NCBI GenBank assembly: GCA_964426305.1 | Contig: CAYRPO010000032.1 | Span: forward strand, 1-10,793 | Length of the DNA stretch: 10,793 nt | Source: CAYRPO01 sp964426305 | Lineage (GTDB): Bacteria > Patescibacteriota > Saccharimonadia > Saccharimonadales > CAIOMD01 | Direction: 5' to 3' | Part shown: positions 1 to 6,479 of the stretch, piece by piece | Layout of the letters: every line of letters begins with the position of its first letter | Position numbering within the stretch: position 1 is the first letter of the stretch | Notes under the pieces: generated by a model | What the model saw: only the letters and a program-made list of their open reading frames with translations | Told to the model about the DNA's origin: nothing | Databases searched by the model: none | Position numbers and translations under genes: made by a program

Positions 1-812
1 CGATCACCAAGAATTTGCTCGAAGTCATCGGGGTCGATGTTTACCGTATTGCCGGCTTTATCTCGTAGTGTGAGGTAGGTCGTCCAGTCACCAGCTTCCG
101 AGAATTGATGAAACTGTGGATATAGCATATGTTCTGCTGGGTTGGCAGGTTGTGTATAGCCAGAAACGTTGTTGATGACCTGATTGCCACTTGGTGATAC
201 AAATCGTCCAATGACGGTTAGCTCGCCAGGTCGGTTGTCGGTAACTATGGCGCCAATCTGTAGCGTTTCTGGCATATCATACAGATTTAGATTTGCACCA
301 CGACCCCCATATTCTTCGAGCACGGGCGGCTCTAGGTCGGGAGTATCCGATGTGACTGTGATGTCGAGGTTGTAGCCCGCAGCAGTAAGCTCTGTCGAGG
401 TTAGTGTTTGCTTATTGCCAGATGCATCAGCAAGTGTAAAGGTTGGCTTCCAGACACCTGGTTCGGCGTACTGTTGAAAGTCTATGCTGCCATCAAACGT
501 GGAAACACCATCACCTCCGGCGTTGCCTTCGTACACCTGGGCGCCCGAAGGTGAAGTATAGTAGAATTGCACGGTGCCGTAGCCTGATATGTCGTCTTGT
601 GCCTGACCATTGAACAGTACCTGCACAACATTGTCATTGACATTGACACTGTTTGTTGAGGTAGATAGGCTGGTGAATTGCATCGGTGTAGTGTCAGATA
701 GGGCACCGGCCTTTCCGATCGTTACACCACCCACGACCAGCATAAAGCTAGTCACGATATATGTTGTCCTTCGGCTCAATTGCCGAATGGTTTTGAGACG
801 TGATGATCTCAT
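1..812 (-). CDS. Secreted Ig-like repeat protein, partial (C-terminus beyond left edge)
   Basis: Open frame of 270 codons from the ATG at 812 to the window edge, with no stop. A GGGAGGG ribosome-binding site lies about 5 bases upstream and decides the start. Residues 1-37 look like a signal peptide: a basic n-region (RSSRLKTIRQLSRR), a hydrophobic stretch at about 18-32, and a possible signal peptidase I site after A-G-A (35-37). The rest contains two diverged copies of one beta-rich unit, at about 42-155 and 160-265. Matching landmarks are YTSPSGAQV/FVSPSGNQV (85-93, 204-212), FQQYAEPGVW/FHQFSEAGDW (112-121, 234-243) and LADASGNKQ/LRDKAGNTV (127-135, 249-257). The D-x-(S/A)-G-N turn is common in bacterial extracellular Ig-like domains. 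I infer a surface or secreted adhesin-like or structural protein. The substrate or partner is unknown, and I do not recognise a named family. It is divergent from the transposase-like gene to its right and has its own promoter. Confidence 0.8.
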   Translation of the reverse strand, partial: MRSSRLKTIRQLSRRTTYIVTSFMLVVGGVTIGKAGALSDTTPMQFTSLSTSTNSVNVNDNVVQVLFNGQAQDDISGYGTVQFYYTSPSGAQVYEGNAGGDGVSTFDGSIDFQQYAEPGVWKPTFTLADASGNKQTLTSTELTAAGYNLDITVTSDTPDLEPPVLEEYGGRGANLNLYDMPETLQIGAIVTDNRPGELTVIGRFVSPSGNQVINNVSGYTQPANPAEHMLYPQFHQFSEAGDWTTYLTLRDKAGNTVNIDPDDFEQILGD

Positions 813-844
813 GCATACCCTCCCTTTGTTAGTAGTACATGCAC

Positions 845-873
845 AATGTAGCACCATCAAATGCAGATATCAA
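845..873 (-). promoter_or_regulatory. Sigma70-type promoter of the Ig-like protein gene
   Basis: Read on the minus strand, a TTGATA -35 box (868-873) is followed after 17 bases by TACATT (845-850), preceded by TG one base upstream (extended -10). The start point would be near 838, giving a leader of about 26 bases that contains the GGGAGGG ribosome-binding site. The assignment rests on consensus match and spacing only. Confidence 0.6.
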
Positions 874-874
874 G

Positions 875-910
875 AGACTTGGTTTATATAGTTAAAATAC
901 CACCAAGTCT
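875..910. repeat. 9-bp perfect inverted repeat with 18-base AT-rich spacer
   Basis: The arms AGACTTGGT (875-883) and ACCAAGTCT (902-910) are exactly complementary and separated by an AT-rich 18-base spacer. The left arm begins one base beyond the -35 box of the leftward promoter (868-873). The repeat also lies about 70 bases upstream of the rightward promoter. This position suits an operator for a dimeric regulator. It could also be a remnant palindrome linked to the transposase-like gene. No second copy was seen in the window. Confidence 0.45.
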
Positions 911-980
911 ATAGCGCAATACAGACTTCACATGTGCGAATCATGGACAACGATGTTCATGTAGCGAGCGGCACAGATCC

Positions 981-1009
981 TTTACTAGGGAGGTTAAATA
1001 TCGTATAAT
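981..1009 (+). promoter_or_regulatory. Promoter of the transposase-like gene, apparently leaderless
   Basis: A TTTACT -35 (981-986, four of six consensus bases) and a perfect TATAAT -10 (1004-1009) are separated by exactly 17 bases. The ATG at 1016 is only 6 bases after the -10 box, where transcription normally starts. The predicted mRNA therefore begins at or next to the start codon and has no room for a ribosome-binding site. The GGGAGG at 988-993 lies within the spacer, upstream of the predicted transcript. Confidence 0.6.
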
Positions 1010-1015
1010 TCTACT

Positions 1016-1558
1016 ATGCCTCGTCGCTATGACAATATGCGTGAGGGTGGTCGGTTTTTTTATGTTTGGAATACCGGTTTTCATGATAAAACGTTGTTTC
1101 GGTCGCCAGTAGACTACAAACATTTTGTGAGTCGCCTAGAAAAGGGAGCTGCATACATACACGAATGTCGTGTCATCGGGTTCTCTTTACTCCGAAATCA
1201 ATACCATCTCATCGTAGAAGAAGTGACTCCAGGAGGGGTCGCTCGTTTCATTCATCGTCTGAACATTTCGTATGCGACATACTTTAACCACAAATACACA
1301 CAGGTTGGCAAGGTTTTTGCTGGACCCTATAAGGAAGTGCGGTTGGCTGACGACGAACAGTTGATGTTGCAGCTTGCGATCATTGCCCGTCTGCCAGAGT
1401 CCCTGGGTGTCTCTGCAGATACATACAAGTGGTCAAGTCTCCGTGCATATACCAACAGTCAGCACAGCTGGTTACATAAGCAGCCTGTGATGGCATATTT
1501 TGCTTCAGACGAGCCAGAGTTGCTACGGCTGTTCGTTCAAAGTGTTGCTCCATCCTAA
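1016..1558 (+). CDS. IS200/RAYT-like Y1 transposase homologue with degraded HUH motif
   Basis: 180 aa. The order of conserved blocks is that of the Y1 (IS200-like, REP-associated tyrosine) transposases: an N-terminal MPRR...GG.FFYV block (1-18), LFRSPVDYKHF (27-37), the strand that normally carries the metal-binding HUH pair (58-67), the Y-x-x-Y-F-N block (86-91), a G-K-V-F-x-G segment (98-103) and YKWSSLRAY (137-145). Active members cut and join single-stranded DNA. Here the usual N-H-x-H is N-Q-Y-H (61-64), so the first metal-binding histidine is replaced by Gln. The usual Y-I-H-x-N-P segment reads IIARLPESLG (122-131). No insertion-sequence ends, target duplication or tnpB partner were seen. 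I infer an inactive or repurposed single-copy relative. It lies 93 bases upstream of parA on the same strand, so some parAB transcription could start at its promoter. Confidence 0.75.
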   Translation: MPRRYDNMREGGRFFYVWNTGFHDKTLFRSPVDYKHFVSRLEKGAAYIHECRVIGFSLLRNQYHLIVEEVTPGGVARFIHRLNISYATYFNHKYTQVGKVFAGPYKEVRLADDEQLMLQLAIIARLPESLGVSADTYKWSSLRAYTNSQHSWLHKQPVMAYFASDEPELLRLFVQSVAPS

Positions 1559-1651
1559 TCGTGCAGCAAGTCATGGCGATCACACTGGCGCGATACAAGC
1601 CACTCATGCTACGCTATGGGTAGTAGATTAGGGGAAGTAACATCAATACAA

Positions 1652-2419
1652 ATGACACAAATAATTGCAGTATTGAATCAAAAGGGTGGCGTCGGTAAAA
1701 CAACGACGGCGATTAATGTTGCCGCGTACCTTGGCCAAGCTGGGCATACAGTTCTGGTGGTAGATCTTGATCCGCAGGGCAATGCAACGAGTGGTTTTGG
1801 CATCGACAAGCTGACACTTCGTTGTACGACATTGGATATTTTGTCAGATCCATCCAGCGCGGCCGGTAGTATTGTTTCGACGCACGCAAAAAATGTAGAT
1901 GTCATTCCCACAAACGCTGACCTTGCGGGAGCTGAGATCGGGCTTGCAACATACGAACATCGCGAACACAGGCTCTATGACGCTCTGCAGCAGATAGGCT
2001 CCGAGTATGAATATGTGCTCATTGATTGTCCTCCGAGCCTAGGCTTGTTGACGGTAAACGCGCTTACTGCTGCACAATCTGTGCTCATACCGGTACAGAC
2101 AGAGTATTATGCCATGGAAGGATTGGGGCAGCTCATACAGCTTGTGCAGCTCATACAAACGAACCTAAATCCTTCGTTACAAATCTTGGGTGTGTTGCTG
2201 ACGATGTACGACAGTCGCACGAGCCTGAGTGAACAGGTGAAGGCTGAAGTTATACGCGTTTTTGGCGACTTGGTGTTCCAGACAAACATTCCACGCAATG
2301 TTCGCCTCGCCGAGGCACCAAGTCATGGAAAGCCAGTGGTATACTATGACAAATGGTCTAAAGGTGCACGTGCCTATAAGCACGTAGCAAGAGAGGTGGT
2401 GGAACGTGGCAGCAGGTAA
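1652..2419 (+). CDS. parA: Chromosome partitioning ATPase ParA (Soj family)
   Basis: 255 aa, normal size for chromosomal ParA/Soj. It is a cytoplasmic deviant-Walker ATPase that binds DNA nonspecifically as an ATP-bound dimer and is stimulated by ParB to segregate origins. Visible motifs are the deviant Walker A K-G-G-V-G-K-T-T (11-18, with signature Lys11 and Lys16), the A' motif VDLDPQGN (37-44, with Asp40), and the Walker B strand VLIDCPPS (122-129, with Asp125). The family segment GVLLTMYDSRTSLSEQV and the C-terminal RLAEAPSHGKPV block are also present. I chose the ATG at 1652 because the protein then begins MTQIIAVLNQKGG, as usual in the family. An in-frame ATG at 1616 would add 12 unconserved residues. 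A GGGGAAG at 1631-1637 is an imperfect, distant ribosome-binding site. The gene ends TAA and overlaps parB by 14 bases, indicating coupled translation. Confidence 0.96.
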   Translation: MTQIIAVLNQKGGVGKTTTAINVAAYLGQAGHTVLVVDLDPQGNATSGFGIDKLTLRCTTLDILSDPSSAAGSIVSTHAKNVDVIPTNADLAGAEIGLATYEHREHRLYDALQQIGSEYEYVLIDCPPSLGLLTVNALTAAQSVLIPVQTEYYAMEGLGQLIQLVQLIQTNLNPSLQILGVLLTMYDSRTSLSEQVKAEVIRVFGDLVFQTNIPRNVRLAEAPSHGKPVVYYDKWSKGARAYKHVAREVVERGSR

Positions 2420-3287
2420 GGGGCTTGGTAAAGGGTTTGACGTATTGGTACCGAACACATTTAGTGTTCAGGAAGTAACAAGCCGTTCTGAAGACAAAAT
2501 TCACAAACTCGCACTCGATGTCGTGAAGCCTCGTGATGATCAACCACGCAAGGCATTTGACAATATGCAGCTTGAACAACTGGCGCACTCAATTCGACAA
2601 CACGGAGTTATGCAGCCGATTGTAGTTGTGCGTAGTGGTCAAAATATGTATTCGATCATCGCTGGCGAACGTAGGTGGCGAGCTGCGCATGCTGCGGGCC
2701 TGTCCGAGATCCCGGCGATTATACGAACGCTTGAGGAGCTACAAATACTAGAACTGTCACTGATAGAAAATGTACAAAGAGCAGATCTGTCTCCGCTCGA
2801 GGTCGCACTTGCCATAGATCGGCTCCATGCTGAGTTTGGGCAAAGCTATGAGCAGATTGCCCACCAGCTCGGAAAAGCATATGTCACGATTATGAATACG
2901 CAACGCTTATTGCATCTGCCGGACAACATCCAGGAGTCTTTGCGACAAAGTCGTATTACAGAAGGACACGCACGAGCTTTGTTGATGTTGAAAAAATACC
3001 CAGTACAGCAGCAAGAGCTCTTTGATGCCATTGTCGTAAAACATTTGAGCGTCCGTCAGGCAGAATCTTTGGCCGCAAAGTACAAGTCGCTGGCTGCAAG
3101 GGAGCTCGCGCAAAAACCAGTTTCCCCAAAAGCGGATGCGGCCCATGATGAACATGTGTCAAAACTAGGCATGTACCTCCATGCACCGGTCGCTGTCCAT
3201 CATACTGCCAAAGGTGGCAGATTGACTATCCGTTTCCGTAGCCCAGAAGAGCTAGAACAAATCATATCAAAGATTGTACAAGAGTAG
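2406..3287 (+). CDS. parB: Chromosome partitioning protein ParB (Spo0J family)
   Basis: 293 aa. ParB is a CTP-dependent DNA clamp that loads at parS, slides, and stimulates ParA. The GTG start at 2406 lies within the end of parA and is preceded by AGAGGTGG. It is supported by the N-terminal GKGLGKGFDVLVP peptide (4-16), the usual ParA-interacting segment of chromosomal ParBs. The CTP-binding core includes IIAGERRWRAA (84-94) and LIENVQRADLSPLEVA (119-134). A helix-turn-helix spans about 148-170. The recognition-helix region reads GKAYVTIMNTQRLL (156-169), unlike the common G-K-S-R-x-x-(V/I)-x-N-x-L-R-L-L. The C-terminal dimerisation tail GGRLTIRFRSPEELEQII (270-287) is typical. The stop TAG lies inside the 3' end of convergent lepB (26-bp overlap), so the two transcripts share complementary 3' ends. 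Confidence 0.95.
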   Translation: MAAGKGLGKGFDVLVPNTFSVQEVTSRSEDKIHKLALDVVKPRDDQPRKAFDNMQLEQLAHSIRQHGVMQPIVVVRSGQNMYSIIAGERRWRAAHAAGLSEIPAIIRTLEELQILELSLIENVQRADLSPLEVALAIDRLHAEFGQSYEQIAHQLGKAYVTIMNTQRLLHLPDNIQESLRQSRITEGHARALLMLKKYPVQQQELFDAIVVKHLSVRQAESLAAKYKSLAARELAQKPVSPKADAAHDEHVSKLGMYLHAPVAVHHTAKGGRLTIRFRSPEELEQIISKIVQE

Positions 3288-3948
3288 TCGCATAGACTTT
3301 TAGTTCGCTGAGCGGAAAGTACCGAATCCATAGTCGGCCAACAATGTTTTGTGTGGGCACGAGGCCGACGCCGTTCCTGCTGTCAAACGAATTGCCCGGT
3401 GCTCGGTTGTCGCCGGTAACAAAGAGCTGGTTTTGCCCTACTGTGATGCCTTCTTTTGGCAACTCACCGCTCGTGGGAGGCAAGCTGCTGACGTATTCGG
3501 TGTTGGCATCTGGGTTAAAACCCTCAGGGTGCTCGGCATTATATATGACAAAATGCTCATCTTGTATGGTGACGCGATCACCAGGTAATCCGATCACGCG
3601 CTTGATGAGCTGCACGCTTGGATCGTTTGGCTTTTTGAAGACAATGATCTCGTGGCGATCTGGTATCCATTGTTTGTCGCGTGCTGTAGCGATGGAATGA
3701 GGCAACTTTAATATGAATACACGGTTGCCGTTTTGTAGTGTCGGTTCCATGCTGGATCCGTCAACAACATAACTCTGGAACACAAATAAAATCATGAACA
3801 GTGCCAGTACGGGCGCAAGTACAAAGAGTAAAATCGTGTACACAACGTTCTTGATCTCTTCACGGCGATAGTTTTTTGGTGATGGCGCGTCGAAATCGGT
3901 GACCTGCGGATCAAGATTGGGCGTAGGTGGGGTGTATGTTGGTTGCAT
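3262..3948 (-). CDS. lepB: Signal peptidase I (S26 family)
   Basis: 228 aa. It is a membrane-anchored serine/lysine peptidase that cleaves signal peptides from exported proteins on the outer face of the cytoplasmic membrane. A Pro/Asp-rich cytoplasmic N-terminus (1-30) is followed by one membrane segment at about 36-58. Box B, DGSSMEPTL, holds the catalytic Ser66. Box D, LIKRVIGLPGD, holds the general-base Lys116. Box E, VTGDNRAPGNSFDSRNGVG, spans 177-195. The single N-terminal membrane helix fits the Gram-positive-type enzyme. The gene ends TGA, the only TGA stop in the window, inside the end of convergent parB. It diverges from the LCP gene across 82 bp. The Ig-like protein, with its apparent signal peptide, is a plausible client in this window. 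Confidence 0.95.
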   Translation of the reverse strand: MQPTYTPPTPNLDPQVTDFDAPSPKNYRREEIKNVVYTILLFVLAPVLALFMILFVFQSYVVDGSSMEPTLQNGNRVFILKLPHSIATARDKQWIPDRHEIIVFKKPNDPSVQLIKRVIGLPGDRVTIQDEHFVIYNAEHPEGFNPDANTEYVSSLPPTSGELPKEGITVGQNQLFVTGDNRAPGNSFDSRNGVGLVPTQNIVGRLWIRYFPLSELKVYATTLVQSLI

Positions 3949-3964
3949 AAAGTTTGTCCTATGT

Positions 3965-3993
3965 ATTGTAAATGAAACACGTCGCTTTGTCTT
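3965..3993 (-). promoter_or_regulatory. lepB promoter with very short leader
   Basis: On the minus strand, AAGACA (3988-3993, four of six) is followed after 17 bases by TACAAT (3965-3970, five of six). The start point would be near 3958, only about 10 bases before the ATG at 3948. An AGGA at 3957-3960 would sit at the very 5' end of the transcript. Confidence 0.5.
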
Positions 3994-3998
3994 CTTTT

Positions 3999-4007
3999 TG
4001 ATATACT
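3999..4007 (+). promoter_or_regulatory. Extended -10 promoter of the LCP gene
   Basis: TGATATACT is a TG-n-TATACT extended -10 element. There is no recognisable -35 box at the right distance. The expected leader is about 17 bases (start near 4014, ATG at 4031) and contains no Shine-Dalgarno sequence. It lies next to the divergent lepB promoter, so the two could interfere with each other. Confidence 0.45.
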
Positions 4008-4030
4008 AGGTACTGACTTTTGTCGTTTTT

Positions 4031-5674
4031 ATGTATACATTTTCTTCTGACAAGCCAAAACGCAGTAACAACATAGACGGTTTTCTGAACTCAGGCCCGC
4101 GAAGACCTGGGCGGAGCCGCCCTGTTTCTAGACCCGTCAAGCAAGCCACGGTCACCACGTCGTCGCGCCGCGGTCGTCTTGACGATTTTCACAAACCAGA
4201 CGGGTATCATGCACAAAGCTATAGTCAGCTCTCTAGTACTGGGGCAACGAGTGCCGCACAGTCTATGCGCGCCACGTCGCCGCGCCACGAAAAATCGTCT
4301 GGGGTTGTTCGCTCGTCCAGGCTAGGTACCAAACGTACGTCGTCGGCTAAGCCAAAGCGCACCAGGAAAATTTTGAAGCGTAGCGCATTGCTTGTGACAG
4401 TCTTTGTATTGGGGGCTGGTGCCTGGTTTGGCAGTCAGGTGTATCTCAATGGTCGCAAGGTATTTAAGGGCGGCAGTAGCAGTGCTCTGGCGGTGAATGC
4501 CGAGACAGACCCATATCAACTCAAGGGAGAAGGTGATGGCCGCGTCAATGTGCTACTGATGGGCAAGGGTGGTGAGGCACATGAGGGTGGTGAATTAACC
4601 GATAGTATTATGATTGCCAGCATCGACCCGGTAAACAACGGTGTTACTATGTTGAGTTTGCCCCGTGATCTGTGGGTCAAGCCAACAGGGTATTGGGCTA
4701 TGAAGATCAACGCTGTCTATAGTAGTGCAAAGAACCAGGCACTGTACAAAAATGCCAAAGACACTGAAGCTGCGGAACAAGCGGGGATTAATGCGCTCGA
4801 AAAAACTGTCGAGGACTACATGGGCGTTACAATTCATTACTATGGTATGGTCGACTTTGTTGCATTTCAGGACGCAGTCAACGCAATCGGTGGGATAGAT
4901 GTGACGCTCGCCGAGCCATATAGCGATATGACTATGCGTGTTGGCAAGAAATACTTGAGTTTGCCAGCGGGCACAACGCACCTGGATGGCGCAACGGCAC
5001 TTGGGTATGCTCGGTCGCGACATGGTGCTGCTCGCGGTGACTTTGATCGTGGTGAGCATCAACAGATCATTGCTGTTGCGATCAAAGACAAGGTTTTGTC
5101 GCTTGGCACCTTTTCGAATCCAATTAAAGTTACGCAGCTCATGAACACGTTTGGTAACAGAGTTCGTACTAGTTTTGCGATGGACGACATAAGCCGATTA
5201 TATGAGTTGTCTAAACTTGTGAAGTCCGAAAACATCACGCATGTTGACCTGGCCCAAGAATCAAACCCGGTCGTCAAGACAGGTACGGTAGGAAACCAGT
5301 CCGTTGTCATCCCTGTTGCGGGTGTCAATGATTACTCAAAGGTTCAGGCATTCGTTCGAGCATCACTGAAAGATGGTTTCTTGATCAAGGAAAACCCAAC
5401 CGTGATTGTGCTGAATGGCACCACCACAGTTGGCGTTGCAGCCAAAAAAGCCGAAGAGCTAAAGAGCTATGGCTACAACGTCATCCAGGTTGCGGACGCG
5501 CCCGCGAAAGATTTCACGCAAACCCAAATTGTTGACCAGACAAAAGGTGTAAAGAAATACACAAAACGATATCTTGAACAGCGTTTTGGCGTACAGTCTG
5601 TCACGAGCCTTTCGAGCTATGATCTGACACCATATGTTGCTGATTTTGTGGTAATCATAGGACAAGCTCAATAG
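4031..5674 (+). CDS. LCP (LytR-CpsA-Psr) family cell-wall ligase with LytR_C domain
   Basis: 547 aa. LCP enzymes transfer undecaprenyl-phosphate-linked glycopolymers onto peptidoglycan, or related acceptors, outside the membrane. The order is a basic, Ser/Arg/Pro-rich low-complexity cytoplasmic tail (1-117), one membrane helix (about 118-137), the LCP domain (about 168-360) and a LytR_C domain (about 455-545). LCP hallmarks are VNVLLMGKGG (172-181), LTDSIMIASID (189-199) with Asp191, SLPRD (209-213) with Arg212, KINAVYS (225-231), IGGIDV (286-291), and YARSRHG...DFDRGEHQQ (326-345) with Arg328, Arg330 and Arg340. The Arg and Asp residues match the pyrophosphate and metal site of the family. 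The LytR_C part starts VIVLNGT (458-464). The N-terminal tail is unusually long. No ribosome-binding site precedes the ATG. The next gene follows after 5 bases, so the two are likely cotranscribed. Confidence 0.93.
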   Translation: MYTFSSDKPKRSNNIDGFLNSGPRRPGRSRPVSRPVKQATVTTSSRRGRLDDFHKPDGYHAQSYSQLSSTGATSAAQSMRATSPRHEKSSGVVRSSRLGTKRTSSAKPKRTRKILKRSALLVTVFVLGAGAWFGSQVYLNGRKVFKGGSSSALAVNAETDPYQLKGEGDGRVNVLLMGKGGEAHEGGELTDSIMIASIDPVNNGVTMLSLPRDLWVKPTGYWAMKINAVYSSAKNQALYKNAKDTEAAEQAGINALEKTVEDYMGVTIHYYGMVDFVAFQDAVNAIGGIDVTLAEPYSDMTMRVGKKYLSLPAGTTHLDGATALGYARSRHGAARGDFDRGEHQQIIAVAIKDKVLSLGTFSNPIKVTQLMNTFGNRVRTSFAMDDISRLYELSKLVKSENITHVDLAQESNPVVKTGTVGNQSVVIPVAGVNDYSKVQAFVRASLKDGFLIKENPTVIVLNGTTTVGVAAKKAEELKSYGYNVIQVADAPAKDFTQTQIVDQTKGVKKYTKRYLEQRFGVQSVTSLSSYDLTPYVADFVVIIGQAQ

Positions 5675-5679
5675 ACGCC

Positions 5680-6429
5680 ATGAAGAAAATTGTACGCAAA
5701 TTAAAACCTGCATCTGGTATGTCTAGTGTTGCGCATATTCTGTTTATTGCGATTATCCCACTCACTGTTTTATTACTAGTGCGCCTTGGCTTTGAGTTGT
5801 TTGCGGTGTCGATTGTGTTACTAGCCAAGTGGCGCATGTTTGCAGTGCGTCCTCGATATTGGTTGACTAATATACGAGCAAATTTAGTTGATATTTTTGT
5901 TGGCCTGTCGGTTGTGGCATTTCTTGCGGGCACCGATACGTTGTTCACCCAACTCTTCTGGACAATTTTCTACATGTTCTGGCTGGTCGCCCTTAAGCCG
6001 CGATCAGACTCGTTGTCGGTGATGGCACAGGCTTTGATTGCTCAAACGCTCACCATAGTTGCGTTCTTTAAAGCGTTTCCCGACCACACTAGTTTGGCAG
6101 CCATCGTTGTCGCGTGGGTGGTTTGTTATGCTGCTGCTCGTCACTTTTTTGGTGCGTTCGAAGAAGTCCATGCACGAGCAATGACCCATTTATGGGCATG
6201 GTTTGGTGCAAATCTTGCGTGGGTGTTGTCGCATTGGAGTATCGAATATTTGTTCCTACCGCAGCTTGGCTTGATTTTAACGGTCGTTGGTTATGGTCTT
6301 GCAACAATGTACTTCGCATACAAGACACATCGATTGCATGATTCCTTGCGTGCTCAGTTGATCGGCATAACCATGCTACTGTTGGCAATTATCATCTTTT
6401 TCTCAGACTGGCAAGATAAAACTATATAG
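5680..6429 (+). CDS. Polytopic membrane protein of unknown function
   Basis: 249 aa, not recognised. It is strongly hydrophobic, with roughly eight or nine membrane segments, at about 17-35, 38-50, 69-86, 88-104, 111-131, 137-154, 167-186, 189-212 and 223-243. A basic cytoplasmic start (MKKIVRKLKP) suggests an N-in orientation. Trp, Tyr and Phe are frequent in its middle. A charged loop FEEVHARAMTHLWAW sits near 160-174. I see no catalytic motif, transporter signature, or O-antigen ligase or MviN/Wzx signature that I would trust. The start is 5 bases after the LCP stop with no Shine-Dalgarno sequence, so its translation is probably coupled to the LCP gene. A role linked to envelope polymer assembly is an inference from position only. 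Confidence 0.75.
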   Translation: MKKIVRKLKPASGMSSVAHILFIAIIPLTVLLLVRLGFELFAVSIVLLAKWRMFAVRPRYWLTNIRANLVDIFVGLSVVAFLAGTDTLFTQLFWTIFYMFWLVALKPRSDSLSVMAQALIAQTLTIVAFFKAFPDHTSLAAIVVAWVVCYAAARHFFGAFEEVHARAMTHLWAWFGANLAWVLSHWSIEYLFLPQLGLILTVVGYGLATMYFAYKTHRLHDSLRAQLIGITMLLLAIIIFFSDWQDKTI

Positions 6430-6479
6430 GTACGATTACAAAAAATTGTCATATTATTTTATGGTTTAAGGGAGTACGC

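Noticed and set aside
770..812. Twin-arginine signal in the Ig-like protein (SRRTTYI)
   Set aside because: The residues after R-R do not fit the S-R-R-x-F-L-K pattern. A Sec signal peptide is the simpler reading.
926..939. CACATGTG palindrome as a parS-like site
   Set aside because: Only the 8-bp centre is symmetric, the flanks do not match parS, and the core differs from CACGTG.
1616..1651. In-frame upstream ATG that would lengthen ParA by 12 residues
   Set aside because: The family normally begins a few residues before the K-G-G-V-G-K-T motif, and the extra residues are unconserved. The ATG at 1652 gives the expected start.
2129..2157. Direct repeat CAGCTCATACA with an 18-base period
   Set aside because: It encodes the repeated LIQ of an amphipathic helix in ParA that is normal for the family, with no sign of a mobile or regulatory repeat.
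3205..3220. 6-bp perfect hairpin CTGCCA-AAGG-TGGCAG as a lepB terminator
   Set aside because: It lies about 42 bases past the lepB stop on the minus strand but has no T run on either strand, and parB coding explains the sequence.
3225..3264. TGA recoded as glycine, extending LepB by about 12 residues
   Set aside because: LepB ends at a normal length at this TGA and no gene in the window contains an internal in-frame TGA.
4595..5062. 155-codon open frame antisense to the LCP domain
   Set aside because: It is a shadow of conserved LCP coding sequence with no promoter, ribosome-binding site or recognisable domain.
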